Shown piece by piece: positions 8,021-18,598 of a DNA stretch of 28,389 nucleotides. The stretch comes from AG25 sp035604455 (GTDB lineage: Bacteria; Gemmatimonadota; Gemmatimonadetes; Gemmatimonadales; GWC2-71-9). The position numbers and the translations under genes are program-made. The notes below the pieces were generated by a model. It saw only the letters and a program-made list of their open reading frames with translations. It was not told the DNA's origin and searched no databases. The DNA is taken from NCBI GenBank assembly GCA_035604455.1, contig DATNIM010000092.1, forward strand, positions 1-28,389, given 5' to 3'. Position 1 is the first letter of the stretch; every line of letters begins with the position of its first letter.

Positions 8021-8045
8021 GGACCGCGGGCGACAGCCCGGGTCC
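8021..8045 (-). promoter_or_regulatory. Hairpin in the rpsU-csp leader
   Basis: On the minus strand GGACC-C-GGGC, loop TGTC, GCCC-GC-GGTCC: 9 bp with a small internal loop, about 40 nt before the rpsU start. A second small hairpin (GCGGGGA-CTG-TCCCGC) lies just upstream around 8069-8084. No U tract follows, so this is more likely a structured leader than a terminator. Confidence 0.4.
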
Positions 8046-8103
8046 TCGGCGTCGGTCTCTGGTGTGTGCGGGACAGTCCCCGCGGCCCCCTTGCTCAGCC
8101 TTT

Positions 8104-8132
8104 AGGATCGCATTCCTGCGGCCAAAGGTCAA
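8104..8132 (-). promoter_or_regulatory. Probable promoter of the rpsU-csp operon
   Basis: On the minus strand: -35 TTGACC (8132-8127, 5 of 6), 17-nt spacer, -10 GATCCT (8109-8104) preceded by TG at the extended -10 position (TGCGATCCT). The start near 8097 would give a leader of ~117 nt holding two hairpins. The -10 itself is weak (3 of 6). Confidence 0.45.
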
Positions 8133-8293
8133 CGACCTGCCGCGCGAAGGGCGACGGGCTCTCCAACCGGCAAGAATCCGCAAGAGGACCAACTTGTGAG
8201 AACCCCTGTAACTCTAGACCGCTCTCAGAGTTCGGTCCTGCACCCGGATCGGGGGCCGAGTGACCACGCGGTGACGAGAGTTGGGGAACAAGG
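8133..8293. other. Gene-free part of the gap between rpsU promoter and VOC gene terminator
   Basis: No coding pattern is convincing here. A pair of short inverted repeats AACTCT (8210-8215) and AGAGTT (8227-8232) is present but too short to call. Together with the leader and terminator entries it fills the 375-base gap between rpsU and the VOC gene. Confidence 0.4.
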
Positions 8294-8325
8294 CGCCCGG
8301 CGCGGCCCTGCCGCCGCGCCGGGCG
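8294..8325 (-). terminator. Terminator-like hairpin after the VOC gene
   Basis: A perfect 12-bp inverted repeat CGCCCGGCGCGG / CCGCGCCGGGCG with an 8-nt loop, 31 nt past the VOC stop codon. On the minus strand it is followed by CCTTGTTCCCC, only partly U-rich. Its strength and position make termination the simplest reading. Confidence 0.6.
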
Positions 8326-8355
8326 TATCGTGGCTCGAGACGGAGGAGGGTTGAG

Positions 8356-9276
8356 CTAGCGGCGGCGCCCACGCGGGCTGCGAGCCGGCTTCTTGCGCGC
8401 GACCTTCCTTGCCGCGGTCTTCTTCTTCGCCTTCTTCGCAGGCTTCGGCTTCGGCCTCGGCTTCGATTTGCGCGCCACGCGCTTCCCTTTGGGCTGCGGA
8501 GCGCCAGCCGCGTGGACCGCGAACGCGGCGCCCTGGGGGTCCATGCACATCGCGATCCGGCCGCCGCCCGGAATGTCCATCGGACCGTTGACGACGGTTC
8601 CACCCCCAGCCTTCACAGTCCGGGCGGCCACGTCCGCATCGGCCACGGACACGTAGCAGAGCCAGTGCGGAGGTCCCGGCATTTCGGCGGGCTTCGTGTA
8701 CATCCCGCCCGTCGGAGCCTTCGCCCCCGCGCGACGGAACATGGAGTAGGTGCCCGCGGCTCCCATGTCCATCGAGTCAGCTTCCTCCCAGCCGAAGAGG
8801 CGCTGATAGAAGCCCCACGCCGCCCGCCAGTCGGTCGTCGCGAGCTCGTGCCAGGAGAACTCGCCGCGCTTCGGCGCGTCGCTGCCCGAGTCGCCCGCGT
8901 CCTTCGGCTGGAAGAGCGAGAAGGGCGCGCCCTGGGGGTCTGCGAGCGTGGCGAACCGCCCCCACACGATGTCCGTCGCTGGCACGTAGACCTTGGCACC
9001 GAGACTCTGCGCCTGTCGCAGCGTGTCCGCCACATCGGGTACCCCGACGTAGGGCATCCACTGAGGTGGCGCACCCATGCGCTTGGCCTCCTCGGGGAGC
9101 GACATAAGGCCACCGGCGGAGGTCTTGCCCACCCTCCACAGGTGATAGGTCGGATCTTCGGGTGACGCTTCCGCCTTCCAGCCGGTCACTTTGGGATAAA
9201 AGCGAGCGGCGAGGTCCAAGTCGGTGGTCATCAACTCGTGCCACACAAACCGACCTCGGGGGAATGCGTTAGCCAT
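8356..9276 (-). CDS. Two-domain VOC (glyoxalase/bleomycin-resistance fold) protein with H1-like tail
   Basis: 306 codons. Two tandem VOC modules: residues ~8-125 (FVWHELMTTDLDLAARFYPKVTGW ... ATLADPQGAPFSLFQP) and ~138-258 (FSWHELATTDWRAAWGFYQRLFGW ... IAMCMDPQGAAFAVH). Both start with WHEL and end with DPQGA-x-F, as in the Cfp30B-like branch. The substrate is unknown. Residues ~264-306 form a Lys/Arg/Ala/Pro tail (KPRPKPKPAKKAKKK, then ARKVARKKPARSPRGRRR) like histone H1 or AlgP C-termini, which bind nucleic acid. Such a tail is not part of the VOC fold. AGGAG precedes the ATG, and a strong hairpin follows the stop. It appears monocistronic. Confidence 0.85.
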   Translation of the reverse strand: MANAFPRGRFVWHELMTTDLDLAARFYPKVTGWKAEASPEDPTYHLWRVGKTSAGGLMSLPEEAKRMGAPPQWMPYVGVPDVADTLRQAQSLGAKVYVPATDIVWGRFATLADPQGAPFSLFQPKDAGDSGSDAPKRGEFSWHELATTDWRAAWGFYQRLFGWEEADSMDMGAAGTYSMFRRAGAKAPTGGMYTKPAEMPGPPHWLCYVSVADADVAARTVKAGGGTVVNGPMDIPGGGRIAMCMDPQGAAFAVHAAGAPQPKGKRVARKSKPRPKPKPAKKAKKKTAARKVARKKPARSPRGRRR

Positions 9277-9390
9277 GGCGTACTCCTACGGGTTGATGAC
9301 GCGGTGGAAGATACGCTTGGGACTGCGCCCTCGCAGGTCGCCCGTTCCGGCTAGCGACGGCGATGGCGCGTGCCCCGTCTCCAACAGATA

Positions 9391-10041
9391 TCAGATGACC
9401 TCGCGGTGGCGGTCGGCCCACGCTGCCCACGCGACGAACAGCCATCCGAACACCAGTCCGCCCACTCCGATAACGCGCGCGCTCGAAGGCGGCCCTGCGA
9501 AGAGCGTGCTGACGTAGCTCAAGACGAGCACGACGAGCAGGGCCCAGACCCCATATCGCCCGATCGCGTCTCGCGCCCGCGTACCCGCGAGATAGAGGAA
9601 AGCGCCCGCGACGAACATCGCCACCTCGAGGACTAGAGTGGCGGGGACCGAGGCCCACAACCCGAGCCCCACCCGGGCTCCACCCGGGACGATGGGGAGA
9701 TCAGGCCGGTGCACGACGTAATCGAGCACCCAGTGGCTTACGACCAGGAGAAAGAGGACCACGGCGCCGGCCTGGTAGCGCGTCCGCAGCCCGTACAGGC
9801 CGCCAAACACCACGCCCCATCCGACGAGCGCGAGGAGACTGTGCGAGATCGGATAGGAGTCGAAGGTGAGATTGTAGAACGGATCGGCCGACGGGGTGAT
9901 GGACACCCGTTCCCACCCAAGGAGAAGGAAGAGGGGCCACAAGAGGTCCGCGAATGTCGGAGCGGCGATGAGGGCGCCGAGCGAGGTGCGAGGGGCGATC
10001 CGTTTCGCCGCGAGCCCAAGCGCGTAGTGTCCGATGAACAC
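9391..10041 (-). CDS. Integral membrane protein, YdjM/metal-dependent-hydrolase-like
   Basis: 216 codons from a GTG start with GGAGGACC just upstream. Begins MFIGHYALGLAAKR, then IAAPTFADLLWP, ISHSLLALVGWG and VVSHWVLDYVVHRPDLP. The spaced His and Asp residues on hydrophobic segments match the membrane-bound metal-dependent hydrolase (YdjM/LexA-regulated) group. About five membrane helices follow. Activity has not been settled for this family. It lies 19 nt after the YncE-like gene on the same strand, so the two are likely co-transcribed. Confidence 0.75.
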   Translation of the reverse strand: MFIGHYALGLAAKRIAPRTSLGALIAAPTFADLLWPLFLLLGWERVSITPSADPFYNLTFDSYPISHSLLALVGWGVVFGGLYGLRTRYQAGAVVLFLLVVSHWVLDYVVHRPDLPIVPGGARVGLGLWASVPATLVLEVAMFVAGAFLYLAGTRARDAIGRYGVWALLVVLVLSYVSTLFAGPPSSARVIGVGGLVFGWLFVAWAAWADRHREVI

Positions 10042-10060
10042 GCCGGTCCTCCGTTCGCCG

Positions 10061-11065
10061 TCAGGGGTCGAGGATCAGCAGCACGAACGTCCCGGGCACG
10101 ACCGGGGGGCGAGGATGCGGGTGGTCCGGCGTCGGCTCGGGTGCGGGACCGAACTCGGCCGTGACGGTGAAGACCCGGTGCGTCTTCGGGTCAAGCTCCA
10201 TCGTCCGGGCGCCGAGCCGCGTCGGCACGGTCGCGACCACGGCGAAGCTGTCCGGGGTCGCTTCCCGGACCTCCGTCATTGTTCCATCGCCGTTTGACGC
10301 GAAGGCTAGCCGGGACGCCGAGTCGAAGCGACACGCGTCGACGCCCGAGCCGATGGGGAGCGTCGTCACCAGCTTGCCCGCGACCGCGTCCGAGACCGCC
10401 ATGACGCCGCTTCGGCACCCGCTGAACAGGCGATGGGAGGTGCGGTCGATGGCGAGACCCGTGGGTCGTTCGCATGGGGCGATCGACCAGCGGCGCGTGA
10501 CCCGCATCGCGCTCGCGTCGATCTCCGCCACCGCGGCCTGGTCCTCCAGGTTCGCGTAGAGCTTGCCATCGCCCGCCGCGACGCCGAATTCGGGCGCCGC
10601 GTTGAGGTCGATCGTCCCGACCAGTTGACCGGTGGAGGCATCAAGAGCGGTGGCCGAGCGGGAGCTTCCGTTGAAGGTGAACACCCGGTTCGTGGCCGCG
10701 TCGTAGAGAATCGCATCGTCGTCCAGCGCGACCTTCGTCCGCCCAAGCACGGCGAGGCTCTTGAGATCGAACATCGTCACCGTGCTGTCTCGACCCGACG
10801 TGGCGAACCCGTGCCCGGCACCGTAGGCGAACGCCACCCCGTGCGCGCCGTTCATGCCTGGGATCTCTCCGAGGAGGAGACCGCTGTCGGGGTTCACCAC
10901 GAGCACTCGGTCCTGACGGGCGATGAACAGTCGGTGACCAACCGTATCGAGTGCGAGGTAATCCCACCCGCCGCTGCCGCCGAGCGTGACCGTCTTCGCG
11001 ACGTGGTAGGACTGCGCCGCTAGCGGGTGCACGCCGAGCAGCAGAACCGTGAGCAGCCGTCGCAT
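10061..11065 (-). CDS. Exported YncE/YVTN-type beta-propeller protein
   Basis: 334 codons. Signal peptide MRRLLTVLLLGVHPLAAQ, then repeating units of the form 'D-x-x-x-H-R-L-F-I/V ... V-D-x-x-S/T-G' (DTVGHRLFIARQDRVLVVNPDSG; YDAATNRVFTFNGSS; DRTSHRLFSGCRSG; DPKTHRVFTVTAEFG), which are YVTN/NHL-like propeller blades. It is periplasmic or secreted, and ligand and role are unknown. The last segment is Pro-rich (PAPEPTPDHPHPRPPVVPG). GGAGG is upstream of the start. It is divergent from the glycan operon at 11276, with a 16-bp palindrome between them. Confidence 0.8.
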   Translation of the reverse strand: MRRLLTVLLLGVHPLAAQSYHVAKTVTLGGSGGWDYLALDTVGHRLFIARQDRVLVVNPDSGLLLGEIPGMNGAHGVAFAYGAGHGFATSGRDSTVTMFDLKSLAVLGRTKVALDDDAILYDAATNRVFTFNGSSRSATALDASTGQLVGTIDLNAAPEFGVAAGDGKLYANLEDQAAVAEIDASAMRVTRRWSIAPCERPTGLAIDRTSHRLFSGCRSGVMAVSDAVAGKLVTTLPIGSGVDACRFDSASRLAFASNGDGTMTEVREATPDSFAVVATVPTRLGARTMELDPKTHRVFTVTAEFGPAPEPTPDHPHPRPPVVPGTFVLLILDP

Positions 11066-11134
11066 CGCGAAAACGCCTCCGTCCTAGGGATCGACAATGT
11101 CTCTCGTTGCAGGGCAGGGGGCCAGTCTGGTCGG

Positions 11135-11150
11135 TCCCGTGCGCACGGGA
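11135..11150. promoter_or_regulatory. 16-bp perfect palindrome between divergent operons
   Basis: TCCCGTGCGCACGGGA, a gapless perfect palindrome 70 bases upstream of the propeller gene and 125 bases upstream of the glycan operon. The position suits an operator serving one or both directions. No core promoter was identified with confidence in this gap. Confidence 0.4.
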
Positions 11151-11275
11151 ACGACGGCGTGACGGTCTCGTGATCCAGGATCGCGCGGTCGTGCACGGCG
11201 CTCGTCGCGGAACGGTTACATCGGAGTGACGGAGTCGTCGGGCAATGCCGGAGCGATTTTTGTAGCGTAGCAAGC

Positions 11276-12280
11276 GTGATGACGCCCGCGATCCCGCGTC
11301 GGCGGGTCCTTTTCATTTGCGGCTCGCCGAATCAGACCATGATGATGCACGAGATCGGACGCCACCTCGGGCATCATGACTGCTTCTACACTCCCTACTA
11401 CTGCGACGGTCTGCTGGACTGGCTGAGCCGCAACGGCCTGCTCGAGTTCACGGTGCTCGGCGGCGAGCTGCGACGCCGGACGGATCGCTACCTCCAGGAC
11501 TGGGGGTTGCCCCTGGACGAGCGGGGGCGCCAAGGCAACTACGACCTGATCGTGACGTGCTCCGACCTCGTGGTCCAGCGCAACATCCGCTCCAAGCCGG
11601 TGGTCCTCGTGCAGGAAGGCATGACGGATCCCGAGGATTTCGGGTTCCGGCTGTCGCGGACTTTCGGCCTGCCGCGCTGGCTCGGGAGCACGGCGAGCAT
11701 GGGACTGTCGCTCGCCTACGAGAAGTTCTGCGTCGCCTCGCCCGGCTATCGAGACTTCTTCCGATCCAAAGGCGTCCCGCCGGGACGACTCGTCGTCACC
11801 GGCATCCCGAACTTCGATAACTGCCGCGCCTTCCTCGACAATCCCTTCCCCCACCGCTCCTACGTTCTCGTCGCCACCTCCGACACGCGCGAGACGTTCA
11901 AGCTCGACGACCGGCGCCGCTTGCTCACGCGGGTCGGGGAGATCGCCGCGGGCCGGCCGGTCATTTTCAAGCTCCACCCCAACGAGAACGCCCGGCGCTC
12001 CTCGCGCGAGATCCGCCGCTTTCTGCCCGACGCGCTGATCTTCGCCGACGGGAACACCAATCACATGATCGCGAATTGCGACGTGTTGATCACCCAGTAC
12101 TCGTCGGTGGTCTATGTCGGTCTCGCGCTCGGCAAGGAATGCCACTCCTACTTCGACATCGAGGAGCTCCGGCGCCTGACGCCGCTCCAGAACGGCGGGG
12201 ACTCCGGCCGCCGCATCGCGCGCGTGTGCGAGCGCGTGCTGGGGCAAACCCTCCAGCGGTCCCTCCGGCAAGCGTCGTGA
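11276..12280 (+). CDS. GT-B transferase related to polysialyl/KpsS/CDP-glycerol transferases
   Basis: 334 codons from GTG (an ATG follows immediately, so either may serve). Three motifs shared by CMP-sialic-acid and CDP-polyol transferases are visible: an acidic-Gly motif VLVQEGM (Glu114-Gly115), the HP motif KLHPNE (His234-Pro235) and an SS motif ITQYSSVVY (Ser276-Ser277). In the known families the acidic residue acts as base and the His/Ser residues bind the nucleotide donor. A CMP-sugar transferase acting on a membrane acceptor is inferred, especially as the next gene makes a CMP-sugar. A UDP-GlcNAc-epimerase-like role is the alternative. First gene of an operon: its TGA overlaps the next GTG by 4 bases. 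Confidence 0.7.
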   Translation: MMTPAIPRRRVLFICGSPNQTMMMHEIGRHLGHHDCFYTPYYCDGLLDWLSRNGLLEFTVLGGELRRRTDRYLQDWGLPLDERGRQGNYDLIVTCSDLVVQRNIRSKPVVLVQEGMTDPEDFGFRLSRTFGLPRWLGSTASMGLSLAYEKFCVASPGYRDFFRSKGVPPGRLVVTGIPNFDNCRAFLDNPFPHRSYVLVATSDTRETFKLDDRRRLLTRVGEIAAGRPVIFKLHPNENARRSSREIRRFLPDALIFADGNTNHMIANCDVLITQYSSVVYVGLALGKECHSYFDIEELRRLTPLQNGGDSGRRIARVCERVLGQTLQRSLRQAS

Positions 12281-13112
12281 TCGGCACTCCGGTCGTTACC
12301 GTCGTGCAGGCGCGCTCGGCCTCCACCCGGTTGCCGTCCAAGGTGCTGCTCCCGCTCGGGGGCCAAACCGTGCTCGAACGCCTCCTCGAGCGGGTTCAGC
12401 GGGCCCGCCTCCGCGGCGTGGTCGTCCTCGCCACGACCGCGGATCCGCGCGACGACCGCTTCGAGGGCCTGGCCTGCGCGGCGGGCGTGCTCTGCTATCG
12501 GGGTCACGCGACCGATCTGCTCGATCGGCACTACCAGGCGGCCCGGCTCCTCGGGGCCGGCCATGTCGTGAAAATCCCGTCCGACTGTCCGCTCATCGAT
12601 CCGGCTGTCATCGATCGCGTCCTTGGGACGTACTTCGAGGCCGGGTGCTTCGACTACGTGAGCAATCTCCACCCGCCCACGTATCCCGACGGCAACGACG
12701 TCGAAATCGCGAGCATCCGGGCGCTCGAGGCCGCCTGGCGCGAGGCCGCGGAGCCCGAGGAGCGGGAGCACACGACGCCCTTCCTGTGGCGGCGCCCCGA
12801 GCGGTTCCGGAGCGGCAACGTCCGCTGGGAAGCGGGCGTCGACTGCTCCCAGTCGCATCGGGTCGTTTTGGACTATCGCGAGGACTACGACGCGATCGCT
12901 GCCGTGTTCGACGGTCTGCACGGCACGACTCCCTGGTTTGGCGTCGCCGATGTGGTCCGGTTCCTCGATGAGCACCCCGAGATCGCCGCGCTGAACGCGC
13001 ACCGTCGCGGCGACAGCTGGTATGCCCGCACTTCCCCCGAACCACACGCGATCCCCGGCGCGCTCGCCCAGGCAGTCTCCGCGGGGGCCCCAGGGAGCGA
13101 GGACAGCGACTT

Positions 13113-13116
<4 letters not shown>
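12277..13116 (+). CDS. SpsF-like cytidylyltransferase (CMP-sugar synthetase family)
   Basis: 279 codons from GTG overlapping the previous stop (GTGA). An upstream extension of the frame is noise, because homologous sequence starts at VVTVVQARSASTRLPSK. That segment (residues ~7-22) is the nucleotide-binding signature of CMP-KDO/CMP-NeuAc synthetases and SpsF. LPLGGQTVLERLLERV and KIPSDCPLIDPAVIDRV are further hallmarks. Reaction inferred: CTP plus a 3-deoxy-2-ulosonic or nonulosonic acid gives CMP-sugar plus PPi. In Bacillus subtilis SpsF sits with the NeuB-like SpsE, and here a NeuB-like enzyme is two genes downstream. The sugar is not identifiable from sequence. Confidence 0.85.
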
Positions 13117-15289
<2,173 letters not shown>

Positions 15290-15296
<7 letters not shown>

Positions 15297-16720
15297 CCCA
15301 CGCCGCAAAACCGATCCGCATGGTGCTCACCGACTGTGACGGCGTTCTCACGGACGCGGGCGTCTACTACTCCGACCGGGGCGAAGAGCTCGCCCAGTTC
15401 TCCCGGCGTGACGGGATGGGATTCGAGCGGCTCCGCAGCGCAGGGCTCGTTACCGGGATCGTGTCGCGCGAGAACTCGGACATCGTGAGGCGCCGGGCCG
15501 AAAAGCTCGGCGTGGACGAACTGCACCTGGGCGTGATGGACAAGCTCGCCACCGTCACCGCGATCGCCCAGGGCCGTGGCCTTGAGCTTGCGGAGGTCGC
15601 TTTCATCGGCGACGACGTACCCGATCTCGAGGTCCTCGCGGCGGTGGGATTCGGAGCCTGTCCCGCCGACGCCGAGGCGCGGGTGCGGGCCCGCGTCCAC
15701 TACGTCTGTACGCAGGCCGGCGGCCGGGGGGCGTTCCGCGAACTCGCCGAACGGATCCTCGCCACCGAAGAGACCGTATCCTCGTCGCCGCGCCTGGTCC
15801 GGCTGGTGCCCGAGCGCCGCTGGGTTGCGGTCGGCGGCCGGGCGATCGGGGACGGCGAGCCGGCCTACATCATTGCCGAGATCGGTATCAACCACAACGG
15901 TTCGGTCGAGGTCGCCAAGAAGCTGATCGACGGTGCCGTCGCGGCCGGGTGTGATTGCGTCAAGTTCCAGAAGCGCACGCCCGAGCTGTCCGTACCGCCC
16001 GAGCAGCAGAAGCTCGAGCGCGACACCCCGTGGGGGCGGCTGACCTACCTCGACTATCGCCGCAAGGTCGAGTTGAACTTCGCCCAGTACGCCGAGATCG
16101 CCCGGTATTGCCGCGAACGCGGCATCGCCTGGACCGCTTCGTGCTGGGACGAGCCGTCGGTGGATTTCCTCTCCGCGTTCGACCCGCCCTTCATCAAGGC
16201 CGCGTCGGCCTCGCTCACGGATTTCGCGCTCCTCAAGAAGATGCAGGGGACCGGAAGGCCCGTCATGCTCTCGACCGGTATGTCCACGGGGGATGAGATC
16301 GAGCGCGCCGTCCGGATGCTCGGCGAAGACAATCTGCTGATCGCGCACTCCACGTCGGCCTACCCGTGTCCCCCGCGCGAGCTGAACCTCAGCATGCTCG
16401 ACACGCTGCGCGAGCAGTACCGCCGCGCTCCGATCGGATACTCGGGGCACGAGACCGGATTGGCGACGACCTACGCGGCGATCGCGCTCGGCGCCTCGTT
16501 CATCGAGCGGCACATCACGCTCGATCGCAGCATGTGGGGCTCCGACCAGGCGGCGTCGGTCGAGATCGTCGGCCTCGTGCGGCTGGTGCGCGATGTGCGC
16601 ACGATCGAGGAAGCCGTCGGGGACGGGGTGAAGCAGGTCTATGCGAGCGAGCTCGGGGCCCTGAAGCGGCTGCGGCGCGTCGCGGCGCAGGAGCTCGCGA
16701 GCGCGACGGCGAGCGCGTGA
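15290..16720 (+). CDS. Fusion: KdsC-like HAD phosphatase + NeuB-like nonulosonate synthase lacking SAF domain
   Basis: 476 codons from the ATG at 15290, which overlaps the previous stop by 7 bases and has GGGGGG 8 nt upstream. A longer in-frame extension upstream is antisense-like noise. Residues ~8-160 are a C0-type HAD phosphatase of the KdsC group: LTDCDGVLTD (Asp15, Asp17), RRDGMG loop, Lys85, GDDVPD (Asp108-109). Residues ~190-455 are a NeuB TIM barrel: IIAEIGINHNG, CVKFQKRTPE, SCWDEPSVDFL, IKAASASLTDF, STGMST, HSTSAYPCPP, GYSGHE and ERHITLDRSMWGSDQAAS. The usual C-terminal antifreeze-like/SAF domain (~60 residues) is absent. Inferred reaction: PEP plus a phosphorylated amino- or neutral hexose gives nonulosonate-phosphate, dephosphorylated by the attached domain, as in KDO and KDN pathways. 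Confidence 0.9.
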
Positions 16721-17604
16721 ACAAGCTGGAGATCTGGACGCTCGTCGCGGTCGTGCTCGCCGGCACCGGATTCACGGTCGTCGAGCGATTCGTGCCCTAC
16801 AACCGCGATCAGCGCGTCGTCCGCACCGGGTTCTGGACCGACCTCGTCCTGTACTGCGTCGTGCAGAGCTACGTGATGGGGATCATCATCGGGCGGCTGA
16901 TCCTCTGGATGGATCAGCACACGGGATTTTCCCGCCTCGGGCTCGTCTCCCATTGGTCCGTGCTCGCGCAGGTCGGGTTCTTCCTCGTCACCCACGACCT
17001 CTACATCTACACGTTCCACCGGCTCCAGCACCGGATTCCCACGCTCTGGCGGCTGCACGAAGCGCACCATTCGGTCCCGCAGGTGGACTGGCTCTCGGGC
17101 GCGCGGTCGCACGCGGTCGAGATCCTCATCAACCAGACGATCGAGTTCGGCCCGATCGTCTTCCTCGGCGCGACACCCGCCGTGGCGGCGATCAAGGGCA
17201 CCGTGAGCGCCATCTGGGGCATGTTCATCCACGCGAACCTCGACGTGCGGCTGGGCCCGCTCCAATACGTCTTCAACGGGCCCGAGATGCACCGCTGGCA
17301 CCACGCGGACGACCCGGCCGTCTACAACAAGAACTTCGCGACGAAGCTCGCGATCTGGGATTGGCTCTTCGGGACCGCGTACTTCCCGCGGCCGAGCGAG
17401 AAGAAGGCCGCGGTCTACGGGCTCCCGTACATCGTCTATCCCGAGTACTTCCCCCTCGGCTATTTCGTGCAGCTCGCGCTGGCGTTCCGGCCGTCGATCG
17501 AGACCGGCATCGCGACGTCGCCCGACCAGAAGGTCTCAAGCGCACGGCTGCTCGCGTCACCCCTCGTGTCGCCAGAGCCCGAACAGATCGTGACCAATGC
17601 TTGA
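16717..17604 (+). CDS. Fatty acid hydroxylase/sterol desaturase superfamily membrane protein
   Basis: 295 codons from GTG overlapping the previous stop by 4 bases. Membrane helices flank a di-iron site made of the family's histidine boxes: THDLYIYTFHRLQH (His93, His101, His105), HEAHH (His114, 117, 118) and HRWHH (His192, 195, 196). Known members hydroxylate or desaturate fatty acids, sphingoid bases or sterols using O2. The lipid substrate is not evident here. Translational coupling to the sugar genes suggests the same product or envelope layer. The C-terminal ~60 residues are less conserved in appearance. The next gene begins after 66 bases. Confidence 0.9.
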   Translation: MNKLEIWTLVAVVLAGTGFTVVERFVPYNRDQRVVRTGFWTDLVLYCVVQSYVMGIIIGRLILWMDQHTGFSRLGLVSHWSVLAQVGFFLVTHDLYIYTFHRLQHRIPTLWRLHEAHHSVPQVDWLSGARSHAVEILINQTIEFGPIVFLGATPAVAAIKGTVSAIWGMFIHANLDVRLGPLQYVFNGPEMHRWHHADDPAVYNKNFATKLAIWDWLFGTAYFPRPSEKKAAVYGLPYIVYPEYFPLGYFVQLALAFRPSIETGIATSPDQKVSSARLLASPLVSPEPEQIVTNA

Positions 17605-17670
17605 CGAACGGGCGACGACACTGCGACGTCCGAGCTGAATACTGGGCCGACGCCAACCATGGAGTGAGCG

Positions 17671-18588
17671 GTGAGTCTGCTTCCGGTCGATTGGGTCATC
17701 GCGGCCTACAACCTCATCCTGATCGTGGTCTGGATGCCCCACGTTGCCGACAGCTCCGTGGCGCGGTGGATGATCGGCGTGCACAGCGCGGCGCTCTCCC
17801 TCCCCTGGGTGCTCGCGCGGGTGCGCTCGCCGTGGTGGGGTACGCGAGCCTTGCGCGAGGTGTATCCCATTCTCTTTCTCCTCGTGTTCTGGCGCGAGCT
17901 GGGGCTCCACTGGGAAGTCGTCGGCAGCGCGGCGAACGACGCGTACGTGGCGCGGCTCGACCAAGCGCTCTTCGGCGCGAACTGGAGTGCTGTATGGGCC
18001 CCCGCGATGCCCATGCGGTGGCTGGGCGACGTGATGCAGTCGATCTATTTCGCCTACTATGTCGTATGCGCCGCGATGCTCGTGCACCTGGTCTTCGGTC
18101 GGGGCCGCGACACGATGCGGGAGACGACCCTCCGGATGGTCCTGGTTTACGCGGCGGCGTACGCCGTGTACGCTATCGCGCCGACGGTGGGGCCCATGTG
18201 GATGCACGAGTTTCCCCGATTCGCAGGACCAGGGGTGCACGGGCTCGCCCGGGGGCTGAACGACGCGCTGCAGACCGCGGGCGACGCCCCCGGCACCGCG
18301 TTCCCGAGCACGCACGTGGCGGGGGCGGTGACGCTGGCCTGGCTCGCGTGGCGCTACTACTCGCGCCCGATCGCCTGGGCCGTGACCGGGCTCGCCGCCG
18401 CGATCGCGCCGGCCACGGTGTACACCCAGAACCACTTCGTGCTCGACGCGGTGGGCGGCGCGCTGCTCGCCTGCTGGTGCCAGGGATGGCTCGTCCCACG
18501 CCTCACCGCTCGTCGCGCGGATCGGCGGTGGCCGGTCGTTCACGGACTCGCTCCCCAGCTGGCCGTGCAGGAGCCCGAGGCCGCCTGA
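17671..18588 (+). CDS. PAP2-superfamily membrane enzyme, Aur1/inositol-phosphorylceramide-synthase-like
   Basis: 305 codons from GTG with GGAG 6 nt upstream. Multi-pass membrane protein. The catalytic motifs are C2 FPSTHVAG (His215) and C3 TQNHFVLDAVGG (His255, Asp259), which form the phospho-transfer triad of lipid phosphatase/phosphotransferases. The segments LDQALFG, MQSIYFAYYV and IAPTVGPMW upstream of the active site are typical of the PAP2_3/Aur1 group, whose best-known member moves a phosphoinositol head group to ceramide; others are lipid phosphatases. The substrate is therefore a polar lipid phosphate, identity unknown. It follows a hydroxylase-family gene and precedes a UPF0104 protein by 10 bases. 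Confidence 0.85.
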   Translation: MSLLPVDWVIAAYNLILIVVWMPHVADSSVARWMIGVHSAALSLPWVLARVRSPWWGTRALREVYPILFLLVFWRELGLHWEVVGSAANDAYVARLDQALFGANWSAVWAPAMPMRWLGDVMQSIYFAYYVVCAAMLVHLVFGRGRDTMRETTLRMVLVYAAAYAVYAIAPTVGPMWMHEFPRFAGPGVHGLARGLNDALQTAGDAPGTAFPSTHVAGAVTLAWLAWRYYSRPIAWAVTGLAAAIAPATVYTQNHFVLDAVGGALLACWCQGWLVPRLTARRADRRWPVVHGLAPQLAVQEPEAA

Positions 18589-18598
18589 CGGAGGCCCC

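Noticed and set aside
7971..8192. 73-codon frame upstream of rpsU
   Set aside because: No ribosome site or recognisable motif, and it covers the predicted promoter and hairpins of the rpsU leader.
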